64,000 bases of DNA from Pistricoccus aurantiacus (GTDB lineage Bacteria; Pseudomonadota; Gammaproteobacteria; Pseudomonadales; Halomonadaceae), in the NCBI RefSeq assembly GCF_007954585.1, contig NZ_CP042382.1, forward strand, positions 2,418,001 through 2,482,000. Reading direction: 5' to 3'. Positions 53,410 through 62,023 of this stretch are shown one piece after another. The translations under genes were made by a program, and so were the position numbers. Positions within the stretch are counted from its first letter, which is position 1. The number at the start of each line of letters is the position of its first letter. The notes beneath the pieces were generated by a model. It had not been told where the DNA came from and searched no databases. It worked only from the letters and a program-made list of their open reading frames with translations.

Positions 53410-53590
53410 GATAGCTCTCTCTTGGCGGCGTACTCCTGGCCAAGGCACGGGCGTCATTGTCAGAAGGCCGCTGCACGGAGTGTCAGGAGTCGGTTGGGGT
53501 TGATGGTGGGATGGCTGCAGTAGTAGTGGCGCTTGATATGTTTGAACAACGGCGGGGCGCATTCTCCTTCCAATCTCTGATTGGTGGGAG

Positions 53591-54010
53591 TCAAGCCCCG
53601 CGCTGATTGTCGATATACTGCTTGATCACCGACAACGGAGCGCCTTCGCAGGTGACCACGCAGTAAGAGCGAGACCAGAACACCGGTTTCCCATAAAACG
53701 GGCGAAGATGCGTCGAGAATTCCTTGCGGATTCGTCGGCTGGTGCCGGTCTTGAGCGCGTTCACAAAGTCGGACACGGCGAATTTTGGTGGCAACTCAAA
53801 CAGGATATGCACATGATCCGGTTCGCCGTTTATCTCGATCAACTCACCTTCCCAGGCCATGATCCGCTCGCTGATGAGTCCGGTCAGGCGTTCCAGGATC
53901 GCGGCATTAATGACGTTTCGTCGATACTTGGTCACCATAACTAAATGGTATTTTATGCTGTAAATGCAGTGATTCTGTGCTTTCAAGGTTGTTTTGGTCA
54001 TGGTAACCAA
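53591..54010 (-). CDS. tnpA: IS200/IS605-family transposase TnpA (Y1 HUH)
   Basis: This 139-residue protein shows the HUH single-strand transposase signature: the YSIKYHLVMVTKYRRNVI start, the histidines in PDHVHILFELPP and the catalytic Tyr in VIKQYIDNQRG. It cleaves and joins single-stranded IS ends. It is divergent from a truncated tnpB. ATG 54010 or 54001 could start the protein. A CCAATC/GATTGG hairpin at 53570-53584 may mark the left end of the element. Confidence 0.9.
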   Translation of the reverse strand: MVTMTKTTLKAQNHCIYSIKYHLVMVTKYRRNVINAAILERLTGLISERIMAWEGELIEINGEPDHVHILFELPPKFAVSDFVNALKTGTSRRIRKEFSTHLRPFYGKPVFWSRSYCVVTCEGAPLSVIKQYIDNQRGA

Positions 54011-54023
54011 TTATATTTCAGGC

Positions 54024-54278
54024 ATGACATTACGCAAGTACACCTACAAGCTTTATCCCAAACCCAAGCAGCAATCCGCGCTGCTTGAGTGCTTGCGTCT
54101 GCATCAACAGCTTTATAATGCCGCGCTCCAGGAACGCATCGAGGCGTACCGAAAGTGCGGTAAAACTATTTCTTATAATGACCAGCAAGCCAGCCTGACG
54201 CGGATCAGAGAGGCGCTGCCTGAGTACAAAGCGCTGCCTTGTACCTTGGTTTCTATCCGCTTTTTGTTCCTCTGCTAG
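54024..54278 (+). pseudogene. tnpB: TnpB (IS200/IS605 RNA-guided nuclease), N-terminal fragment
   Basis: From the ATG at 54024 the frame gives LRKYTYKLYPKPKQQSALLE, RLHQQLYNAALQERIEAYRK and ISYNDQQASLTRIREALPEY, the first 80 residues of TnpB. Similarity ends after KALPCTLV and a stop follows at 54278. The RuvC domain, zinc ribbon and omegaRNA end are absent. The right part of the element was lost, probably when the locus starting at 54369 was joined. Confidence 0.85.
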
Positions 54279-54368
54279 AGATTTTATGGGGGTTGTAAAT
54301 TTCAAATTGACCAGTTACCACAACTGTACTAACACTAAGGTTAGGTGGGACATGCGCTGGAGGGTGAG

Positions 54369-55184
54369 ATGTCGATCGAGCTCGAAGTTCGTGATGGTGA
54401 CCCTTGGTGGCTTAGCCCGGACATCTGGACCGTTCCAGGCGATAATCCCGAAGGTTCAAGTGGAACACCCATCGTCGGCCAGCCTTGTTATCTCTGGTGC
54501 CGGGTGAGAAACAATGGCTCAAGCAGTGTCAACAATGCGACAGTGCGCTTCTACTGGGCCAATCCTGCCACCGGCTTTGACCGTAACTCCGCCAATCTTG
54601 TCGGAACCGCCAACGTCAACCTCGCGGGTGGTGGTGGTGCCGCCGATGTGCTCTGCCTGACGCCATGGGTACCGGAGTTCATCAATGACGGGCACGAGTG
54701 CGTGCTGGCCGAAGCCTTTCATCCATCGCTCGATCCACTGCCCTCGACACCGGACTTCGACGTGCCGACCGATCGGCATGTAGCGCAGCGCAACTTGACG
54801 GTCGTACAGGCGTTGCGCGGTCTTTTCCACTTCACTTTCGAGATTCATAACGCGCAGCGCGACGAGCGGACGTTTCACATCGAACTTCGCCAAGGCGAAC
54901 TTCGCCAGCTCGAACCTCTGGCCAAGCGCATGAAGATCAAGATGCCCTGTAGTCAGGGTAAGCTCGGGCCGATCGCGTTTGTCGATAAGCGTTGCCCAGG
55001 CGAGGAAAAGCTCGACGAGGCCAAGCAAAAGCAAGAGATATTGGAATTGTCGATTGCAGGTCATCGCCGATGTTCGAAGACTCTCATCGGGCGTATCGAA
55101 GGTGACGCTATGCTTCTTCACATCGTCCAGCGCCATGGTGATCGAGTTGTCGGCGGCGTTTCGCTGTTGGTCTTGAATGAGTAG
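54369..55184 (+). CDS. CARDB-like beta-sandwich protein of unknown function
   Basis: This 271-residue protein starts at 54369 (GGAGGGTGAG before the ATG). It opens LEVRDGDPWWLSPDIWTVPG and contains a CARDB-type adhesion/Ig-like unit (QPCYLWCRVRNNGSSSVNNA, VRFYWANPATGFDR) to about residue 120. A long charged second half follows (FEIHNAQRDERTFHIELRQG, KMPCSQGKLGPIAF). No signal peptide is visible. It is 59 nt upstream of the 535-residue gene; both share the Ig-like style and probably act together. The biochemical role is unknown. Confidence 0.65.
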   Translation: MSIELEVRDGDPWWLSPDIWTVPGDNPEGSSGTPIVGQPCYLWCRVRNNGSSSVNNATVRFYWANPATGFDRNSANLVGTANVNLAGGGGAADVLCLTPWVPEFINDGHECVLAEAFHPSLDPLPSTPDFDVPTDRHVAQRNLTVVQALRGLFHFTFEIHNAQRDERTFHIELRQGELRQLEPLAKRMKIKMPCSQGKLGPIAFVDKRCPGEEKLDEAKQKQEILELSIAGHRRCSKTLIGRIEGDAMLLHIVQRHGDRVVGGVSLLVLNE

Positions 55185-55243
55185 CTGATAGGTCCGACCA
55201 ATCCTTGTTGGCCGGATTTTCGACCGCTGTCAAGGAGGCCGCC

Positions 55244-56851
55244 ATGGCCGTTCTCGCCCCCAATCGCCCCTTCGCTTCCGATTTTATCACTGGCTTGATG
55301 CTGCCCGATGGCATTTTCGTGCCGATGCTCGGCAAGCAGTACATCAACGTGCAGGTACGCAATGCCGGTGCGGGTGCGGTTAACGGGCCCAAGCTCTATG
55401 TCGAAAGCGTCTCACATCCTGGCATCGTCTATACGCCCGGAACCCGCTTTCTGCCCGATATCGCCCCTGGCGCGGCGCGCGTCGAGCAATGGGAGGCGGA
55501 CTTCACCAACTGCCCCAGCGGTACGCATCAGATCAGTTTCATCGTCGAGGATGCTGCCGGCGTGAAGAGCCGATCGATCAAGAAGGTCTTCGTCATGGGT
55601 CTGACCTTCGATCCCATCACACACACTTTCCATGCCGAAACGCCTGAAGGCGTGCTCTCGGCCAACTTTCTCGATCTTGTCAGGCCGATTCGCAACTGCA
55701 AGGACGATGACCGCAATCCCTGCGGCTGTTGCTGCTGCCACGAACATCGAGACGACTCGCGTCATCCCGATCGGGTTGCCCCGGATACCGATGACCGTCG
55801 GTTGCGCAATGTCAAGCGGACAAAGACGATGGTTACCAGCCTGACGGAGCTTTTCGAGAAGCTCGGGCCGAACTACCGTTTCTGCCCGCCCGGCTATCTG
55901 CCGCATGTGGTGGAGACAACCTGGACGCCGACACCGCCCTATGCCGGCCAGTATTCCGATCTGCCGTTTCAGGATCCCTGGTGGAAAGTCGTCCTTTGCG
56001 TCATTGCGGTCCTGCTGCTGATCGGTGCTTCCATTGCCGAGGCAGTCGACGGGACCGGCAGCGTTACCGTCGGCGGCGGGTCGGGCGATACCGGTAGCCC
56101 GGTCGACGATTGCTGCGGCGTCCGTGCCAGCGGTGGGGGTACCAGCCCGATCGCCGCAGCCCTCGTCGCCGCAGCCGCGGCCGCCGCGACTGCGGCAGGC
56201 CTGAGCGATGCGCGCGATGCGATGCGCCGCGGTCAGGATGCAACGCCACCCAGCGCGGGCGAGCTGACTCATAAGGAACTGATGCGTATCGAATTCGGCT
56301 ATCCCGAGCCGATCGCCCTCGGCAAGCCCTTCGCCGTGCGGGCGCAATGGCACTATAAACGGGTGACGGATCGGGCCGTCTACGAGGCGTCGGCCGACGA
56401 TCTCAATCATAATATCCACGTCGCCTCGTCTTACGATATCCAGGCACCCGAAATCGCCCGCTCTTTCGTCAAGGACGGCGAATGGACGATCAAGGCACGA
56501 TTTGCCGATCATGGCGGCAAGTCGTTCAGGGGCACCGATCTCTTCGTCCAGTGCTTCCTGATCGGGCCGGCAGGGCAGTCGATGAAGCTTTTGCTGCAGG
56601 ATGACGGCTCGTATGCCGACGACAAGCCCAACGACGGCACTTACACTGGCCGGCGCTACTTCTCACAATCCCAGGCCGGGCTCTGGCGCTATTTCGTCAT
56701 TGCCCAAGACGTCAACCACGCGACCCCCGACATGAAACCCGAGCAAGCTGCCCAGATCATCGGCGGCATGGTGCTGACCCACCAGCTCATCATCACCTTC
56801 GACGAGGATGACTGCCCGTTCGTACCGGATGGACATGTGATGGTGGTTTGA
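55244..56851 (+). CDS. Multi-domain protein: Ig-like, Cys cluster, membrane helix, DxDG-type C-terminal domain
   Basis: This 535-residue protein starts at 55244 (AAGGAGG upstream). Residues 10-140 are a CARDB/Ig-like module (QYINVQVRNAGAGAVNGPKL). A Cys cluster (NPCGCCCCHEH) lies near 162. A hydrophobic helix (WKVVLCVIAVLLLIGASIA) near 245-265 is followed by a Gly/Ala-rich region, and the C-terminal 190 residues form a beta domain with DDGSYADDKPNDGTYTGRY and LWRYFVIAQDVN, typical of calcium-loop Ig-like domains in secreted proteins. The family is not recognised. The stop is followed 4 nt later by an IS1380 fragment. Confidence 0.7.
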   Translation: MAVLAPNRPFASDFITGLMLPDGIFVPMLGKQYINVQVRNAGAGAVNGPKLYVESVSHPGIVYTPGTRFLPDIAPGAARVEQWEADFTNCPSGTHQISFIVEDAAGVKSRSIKKVFVMGLTFDPITHTFHAETPEGVLSANFLDLVRPIRNCKDDDRNPCGCCCCHEHRDDSRHPDRVAPDTDDRRLRNVKRTKTMVTSLTELFEKLGPNYRFCPPGYLPHVVETTWTPTPPYAGQYSDLPFQDPWWKVVLCVIAVLLLIGASIAEAVDGTGSVTVGGGSGDTGSPVDDCCGVRASGGGTSPIAAALVAAAAAAATAAGLSDARDAMRRGQDATPPSAGELTHKELMRIEFGYPEPIALGKPFAVRAQWHYKRVTDRAVYEASADDLNHNIHVASSYDIQAPEIARSFVKDGEWTIKARFADHGGKSFRGTDLFVQCFLIGPAGQSMKLLLQDDGSYADDKPNDGTYTGRRYFSQSQAGLWRYFVIAQDVNHATPDMKPEQAAQIIGGMVLTHQLIITFDEDDCPFVPDGHVMVV

Positions 56852-56855
56852 GCTT

Positions 56856-56921
56856 GGCTTTCGTGATCCAGTTGGCGGAGCAGGAGCGTGCCGTTATCGG
56901 AGGTGATCTCACCTGTCAACG
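56856..56921 (-). pseudogene. Fragment of an IS1380-family transposase
   Basis: The minus strand reads LTGEITSDNGTLLLRQLDHE, which corresponds to residues FDGGDVTSDGGILLLRQMDR of the intact transposase at 36529-37848. Only about 66 bp remain, in opposite orientation to the intact element and beginning right behind the 55244-56851 gene. Confidence 0.65.
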
Positions 56922-57483
56922 TTCTTCTGTACGCTATCGATCCGATCGATAGCCAGGACATGCTGTATGTCTTGCCGTTGATGAGTGACTATAGAAAGCC
57001 CAATACGCATAAAATTACGTTCCGCTTTACAGACGTGCAATCTGTCAAGCTGTTCGATATTCGCGCCTACCCGGAGTTTCAAAAAGATGGTCTAGGTAGG
57101 CAGCGCGATTTCGACTTTCGATAATTCTTACACTCCTACCTGAGCCGCCACTCTGCACGTAGACCGCCATCATGGCGGCAGCACGTCACTCAGCCTTATT
57201 CTTAACGTAGAGTTGCTCGCCGTTATCAAGCGCTCCTGCGCGTGACGCTGACAGCGCAAGAAATACGTATATCGCGATGTCGAAATGACCTGCGCACGTT
57301 CGTCGGTCAGGTATGGCATAAGCGGTAGATGCGATTCGCTGCGTCTTCGAGAACTCTCACGTGATCGGCGCTATCGTCTACGCCAAGCTGGGTCAGTTCG
57401 GGGCGATGGGCGAGGCCGCCGAGAGCATGGTGGTGGCGCCGACGTATGCCGAGGGGCCGGGATCGGCATACGAAAGAGTCGGC
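56922..57483. other. Intergenic region with possible gene tails
   Basis: On the plus strand a frame at 56959-57124 (YVLPLMSDYRKPNTHKITFR) and another at 57361-57470 (IGAIVYAKLGQFGAMGEAAE, MVVAPTYAEGPGSAYERV) look like protein. The second could be the C-terminus of an FGGY-type sugar kinase, but the evidence is thin. Neither has a plausible start. The 3' end of the protease gene at 57484 converges on this region. Confidence 0.35.
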
Positions 57484-60400
57484 TCAAAACTGAAACACGC
57501 CGAGTCTCGTCATCACGGGTTCCGGTGCTTCAAGGTTGCGAGCGAATGTAACGAAATCGAGCGGTACTTCGGCCCCGACGGCCGAATCGGCGGCGATGAC
57601 TTGCGTGCCGGTGGGCGTGCCATCACCTTTCATTTGCGTGACGATGCGCACATGAACCACCTTGTTGTTGCGCACCCCGTCGTCGCCAATGGTGAGTACC
57701 GGACCGGCGGTGAGGAGCCGCGCCAGGCCTTGGGGCGTGAAGCTCTGGGACGGTGTCTCCGTGAGGCCGACGGCGGCCATGAAAGCGCGAAAGTCCGCAG
57801 GGCTCAAGCCTTGGTTGTTGTCGTAGCGCGTGCGCCAGTCGCCACCGAGACCGTCGAGGAAGGCTTCCGTCGTCTGCGATTGGCGCACTTGCCAGCCGCG
57901 CATCATGGCGCCGCCAGCCGCCCAGCACACCATGTTGCTGAGCTGTTTGATGGGCGAGATGGGCGGATCGATAGCTACATCGATGGCCGCGCCGCCGATG
58001 CGATTGCGAGTCTGCAGTTCCACCGAGCCGTCTGGACGCGTCACCCGCACCGAGCCCTCCTTGGACTTGACGGCACGGTCGATGGCGTTTTTCACCGCCG
58101 GCTTCTTGGTCGGGCTTTCCTGCGTTGGCTGCTTCTCACCGATGGCGCGGCGGAACAGATCCTCGGTCAGCTTCTGCGCGCCTTCCTTGTCGATCAACTT
58201 CTGGTCGCGAGCTTTCTTGATCGCCGCTAGGTCGCGGTCCATGGCACGGTCGAGAAACTTCTGCTGGGCCAGGGCTGAGGCCCGTTGCGCGAACTCCTGG
58301 CCGACCTTGATCGAGGACTTGAGCGCTTGCGCCGCGTTTTGCTGATTGAGCACTACACCGGTGATGTCCTTGAAGATGTTGTTGGCGCCGAGCGCCTGCA
58401 TCGCCGCGGCGAGGCCCGTGGGTGCCGGCGCTTCGGGAATCGCCTGCATGCGTACGATGCCCTGCGGGAACTCGTCCGGCGCCACACCTGGCGGCGCCTG
58501 GCGGCGGCTAGCCAGCGACACTGCGCCAATGGCGGTGGGCCGATCGGGTATCGGCGCATCCTCCCAATGCCAGAAGCGGGTATCGTCGATCACTTCGCAG
58601 CTGTTGCACTTGCCCATCACCGCTTCGGCGAACACACCGGAGGTGGGGATGCTGATGCGCATGGGGGGCGCCGCCTCGATGGCATAGAGATGCCGCAGAT
58701 CCTCCGGCGTCGCCTCGGCGAACTCATAGGTGGGATCGAGCCGCTGACCCGGCGCCACCGGCATCACCAGCGAGTTGCCGACAATGCCGATCACCCGGTT
58801 CTCCACCACGGAGGCGACACTGCGTCCGCCGGCATCGGGGGCGATGAAACCATCCAGCAGCAGGAACCGGCGATTGGGGTCCATCGCCATCCAGATGGCG
58901 CGGTGGTAGTACTCCACATGCTCGTTCAAGTGGCTCAGCAACCGTTCCGAATAACGCCGGTCGTGTTCGCGCGGATTGCGCTTTTCAGCGACGGTGAGCG
59001 GCGTGGCGATCTGCACCGTGTCCTGGCCGGTGTTGCGCAGGCTCAGATCATTGAGCACGCGCCGGTTCCGGAACAAGTGGCCGTTGTAGTGATCGGTGCG
59101 ATAGCTCATGGTGGCCGAGTCCACCCGCAATGCCGCGCCTGCGGGCAGGGTGGTGACGCCGTCGAAGCGGATCTCCACCCGTGCCACATCAGCGCGGGTC
59201 ATGTTCGGCAAAGGCGGGGCGATGCGCAGGCTCACCAGCAGCGGCCGGTCGTTGCGATACTGGCTCACCAGGGTCGGATCGACGATCAGGTTCTCGAACG
59301 AGCTCCCGGCGCGGATCAGACGCATGGCGAGCTTTTCCACCAGACGCTGAGCGACCGCCGGCGCGATGCGCGCTTCCCAGATCGCATCCCGATCTTCGGG
59401 ACGCAAGCCACCCAAAAAACGTTCCCAAACGGCTTGTGCGCTATTGGGGCCAAGCAGCGACTCGTCTTCGTAGGGCTTCCAATTGGCGGCGACGAACAAA
59501 TCGTCTTCGTCGTCTGCCGGGCGCGGTAAGGAGATGCGCATGCGAAACTCGGTATCGAGATAGGTGAGGCGTTCGTCGGCGTACCGAGCCAGGGGATAAT
59601 CGGCGTGCTCCCAGTTGTCGCGCACCCGGTCCACGGCGTCGAAGGCGCCAGTCAGATCCGGTTGCCGTAGCTGCGCCATCAGCGGTGTGCGCCAACGCAG
59701 CGCCTTGTCGGCGTTGAACGGCGAAATAGAAAACGGCACGAACAGGCATTCCTGCACATGGGCCAGTTCCTGAGTCACCTGCAAGTGGCGCAGCACCTCG
59801 AAGTACTCCACGGTGACCGCATGGCAGTGGTTGTAGTTAGCGATGACCTCGGTCTGGGCGCGCACCGATTCGCTCTGGCGCGCGGTTTGCACGACCGTGG
59901 TGCGCTGCGCCCGCACGGCGCTCGCCGCCTGCTGGGTGCGATCGCGCACATGGTTGAGCGCCAGGCCGGTGACCGAACGGCCCGAGGTCTGAGACGCAGT
60001 GGAGCCCGCGGACGATACGCCGCCCGCGGCGCCGAACACGAACGGACCGATGAAGCCGCCCAGGGCGCCGCCGCCGGCGCGCACATCGGCATGGGAGCGC
60101 GCGTCGAGGGATTCCGACAGCGATGAGCGAATGATGTCGCTAATGTCGCGGTCGCGGGCCAATTGCGCATTGACTTGTTCACGCAGCTCCCGCGCCGCGC
60201 GCCGCGCGGCGACCTCCTCGCGGTCCCAGTCCAGCACCGACACTAGCTTCTGCTGACCGGGCGCCAGCGGCAAGGAGTAGAGCAGGTCGCCCATGGAATA
60301 ACCGTCGGCGCGCCACACCTGCTTGATGCTCAGCAAATGGCCGTGGACGATGGTGGTGGCCTGGTAGCGCTCGGGGCTGTCTTCCCAGTCGACTTGCTTT

Positions 60401-61707
60401 GTATCGCTCAAGTCGAAGCGTCCGGCGCCCGCTTCGGTCAGGCGATCGGCGGCGTTGCGCACCCGGCGCACGACGCTCACATGCTCCGCGTTGAGCACCC
60501 GCAACGGCGACAAGGGCCGGTTCTCGCGCACCAGATCGGCGACCACCGAGGTCTCCAGCTCCACCGGGGTGCCGTTGCGGGCACGGGCTTCCAGTACGCT
60601 GTCGAGCACGCTGCGATCCGGCGCCCTGGCGCCTTGCCAAATGCCGTTCAAGTCGATGCCCGGGGTTAGTGCCGCGGCGCGTTCGAACGCCGAGCCCATC
60701 ACTGCGCCGCCCGTACGCGTGCCGACGCCGGTCGTCAGCGTTGACCGGGCGAGCAAGGCAGTAGGCGCGGTGGTCACGCCCGGTTGGGTTTCGGTGTCGA
60801 GTACTACCGCCTGCGGGCGTAGCTGCGCCAGTTTTACCAGCCGATCGATCAAAAACGGCGGGATCGGCGGCTTCTTCGGCGGGGCCGGGGGATTGAGCGC
60901 CGGCTGGGTGGTGCGTACCACCGCCTGATACACCACTTCCTCCACCGAGCGGTTCGGGATGGTAAAGTCCACGCAGCGGCCTATGTCGGCGGCGAAGGAC
61001 TGCGGGTTTTCGCCGAGCTCGTTCAAGTTCGGCATGCGCGGCGGCGTCTCCGGACATTCGCAGTCCTCTGCTTTGGCGGGCGGCGCCGGCAGCTCCGGCA
61101 GCACCACCATGATCCGGCGCGGCAGGTGATTGCCGCTCAAGGGGATGGACGCCGGTGCGCCGCCGGTCACCACCGCGAACGCCTCGGCGTACGGATCCGG
61201 CGGCCACGGCCCATAAAAATAACCGTTCTCGGCGGTGGTGGCGACGCTGATGGGCGCGGCTTTGTTGGCATTGGGCGCGTGCGCCCACAATACGACGATC
61301 AACCCGGCCGGCGCGGCGCGGCCGGCGGTATCGATTACCCGGCCGATGTACTTGGGTTGGGCGCCAAGGGTGACATCGTCGCTCGGCTCCACCAGCACCG
61401 GCGTGGCTACCGCCACCGCAAGACGCACGTTGTTACCGTTGCTGTCGGCAGGCAGCTCGGTCTGGCCGGCGAGCACCCCATCGGGGCCGAAAGCGCTCAC
61501 CGAGATCGGCCCGCTGCGCCCGTCCGCATCGGGTACGGTCAAGGTGAAGCTGCCGTCGGCTGCGGCATTGGCGGCGCTGCGCCCTGGCGCGGTGATTGCC
61601 GCTGCCTCTTCCGTCGCTGCCATCAGAATATCCAGATAATCGGCGGTGACCAAGAATCCGCTGAAGTCGCGAATGCGTCGGCTGGTGAGTTTTCCGGTCA
61701 AGTCCAT
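57484..61707 (-). CDS. 1407-residue protein with C-terminal papain-like cysteine protease
   Basis: The start at 61707 (MDLTGKLTSRRI) is chosen because the longer frame runs into the preceding gene. N-terminal residues hold carboxypeptidase-regulatory-like beta domains (GSFTLTVPDADGRSG; YIGRVIDTAGRAAPAGL), then a CECP Cys motif and a Pro-rich linker. The 400-800 region is helical with a Gly/Ala-rich hydrophobic stretch (GGFIGPFVFGAAGGVSSAG). The C-terminus (about 1245-1407) is a papain-fold protease of the AvrRpt2/C39-like type, with Cys1261 in NMVCWAAGGAMM, His1352 in KVVHVRIV and a likely Asp in IAADSAVG. No signal peptide is seen. It is the last gene of a three-gene operon. Whether the protease processes the protein itself or an external target is unknown. 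Confidence 0.8.
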   Translation of the reverse strand: MDLTGKLTSRRIRDFSGFLVTADYLDILMAATEEAAAITAPGRSAANAAADGSFTLTVPDADGRSGPISVSAFGPDGVLAGQTELPADSNGNNVRLAVAVATPVLVEPSDDVTLGAQPKYIGRVIDTAGRAAPAGLIVVLWAHAPNANKAAPISVATTAENGYFYGPWPPDPYAEAFAVVTGGAPASIPLSGNHLPRRIMVVLPELPAPPAKAEDCECPETPPRMPNLNELGENPQSFAADIGRCVDFTIPNRSVEEVVYQAVVRTTQPALNPPAPPKKPPIPPFLIDRLVKLAQLRPQAVVLDTETQPGVTTAPTALLARSTLTTGVGTRTGGAVMGSAFERAAALTPGIDLNGIWQGARAPDRSVLDSVLEARARNGTPVELETSVVADLVRENRPLSPLRVLNAEHVSVVRRVRNAADRLTEAGAGRFDLSDTKQVDWEDSPERYQATTIVHGHLLSIKQVWRADGYSMGDLLYSLPLAPGQQKLVSVLDWDREEVAARRAARELREQVNAQLARDRDISDIIRSSLSESLDARSHADVRAGGGALGGFIGPFVFGAAGGVSSAGSTASQTSGRSVTGLALNHVRDRTQQAASAVRAQRTTVVQTARQSESVRAQTEVIANYNHCHAVTVEYFEVLRHLQVTQELAHVQECLFVPFSISPFNADKALRWRTPLMAQLRQPDLTGAFDAVDRVRDNWEHADYPLARYADERLTYLDTEFRMRISLPRPADDEDDLFVAANWKPYEDESLLGPNSAQAVWERFLGGLRPEDRDAIWEARIAPAVAQRLVEKLAMRLIRAGSSFENLIVDPTLVSQYRNDRPLLVSLRIAPPLPNMTRADVARVEIRFDGVTTLPAGAALRVDSATMSYRTDHYNGHLFRNRRVLNDLSLRNTGQDTVQIATPLTVAEKRNPREHDRRYSERLLSHLNEHVEYYHRAIWMAMDPNRRFLLLDGFIAPDAGGRSVASVVENRVIGIVGNSLVMPVAPGQRLDPTYEFAEATPEDLRHLYAIEAAPPMRISIPTSGVFAEAVMGKCNSCEVIDDTRFWHWEDAPIPDRPTAIGAVSLASRRQAPPGVAPDEFPQGIVRMQAIPEAPAPTGLAAAMQALGANNIFKDITGVVLNQQNAAQALKSSIKVGQEFAQRASALAQQKFLDRAMDRDLAAIKKARDQKLIDKEGAQKLTEDLFRRAIGEKQPTQESPTKKPAVKNAIDRAVKSKEGSVRVTRPDGSVELQTRNRIGGAAIDVAIDPPISPIKQLSNMVCWAAGGAMMRGWQVRQSQTTEAFLDGLGGDWRTRYDNNQGLSPADFRAFMAAVGLTETPSQSFTPQGLARLLTAGPVLTIGDDGVRNNKVVHVRIVTQMKGDGTPTGTQVIAADSAVGAEVPLDFVTFARNLEAPEPVMTRLGVFQF

Positions 61708-61717
61708 GAGTGCGCGC

Positions 61718-62020
61718 CTATGCAACCACCAAGTCGTTGGAGAACTGGAAGTCGGTGGGAAACAGCGGGCCATCGGCGTAACCGACGCTGACCACATCAC
61801 CGTCTTGCGGCACCTCCACCAGGAACCCTTGAATGCCGCCGATGCTATTCTCGAGCACCATCGGCACGATCATCTCCACGTTTTGCTCGCCTACAGTCAC
61901 CTGGATCGGGGCGGCGCGGTCATCGAAGCCGTCGCCATGCAGCACCACGCGCATTTTCCAGCGCTGGAACTGCGGCGGCGGATTGCTCAGATTTTCGAAT
62001 TCGACCTGCTCTATAAACAT
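61718..62020 (-). CDS. 100-residue protein in hydrolase-protease operon
   Basis: This 100-residue protein begins MFIEQVEFENLSNPPPQFQR and contains WKMRVVLHGDGFDDRAAPIQ and SIGGIQGFLVEVPQDGDVVS, an all-beta pattern. It lies 3 nt after the hydrolase stop and 10 nt before the protease gene, so all three are co-translated. It could be a small carrier or inhibitor protein for its neighbours, but I recognise no family. Confidence 0.7.
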   Translation of the reverse strand: MFIEQVEFENLSNPPPQFQRWKMRVVLHGDGFDDRAAPIQVTVGEQNVEMIVPMVLENSIGGIQGFLVEVPQDGDVVSVGYADGPLFPTDFQFSNDLVVA

Positions 62021-62023
62021 GGC

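Noticed and set aside
53410-53590. Promoter or gene between hipA and tnpA
   Set aside because: Only a short CCAATC/GATTGG hairpin near the IS end was seen and nothing else was supportable.
58285-59529. 414-codon plus-strand frame opposite the protease-containing gene
   Set aside because: It is a shadow frame, with His- and Arg-rich random composition antisense to a well-supported gene.
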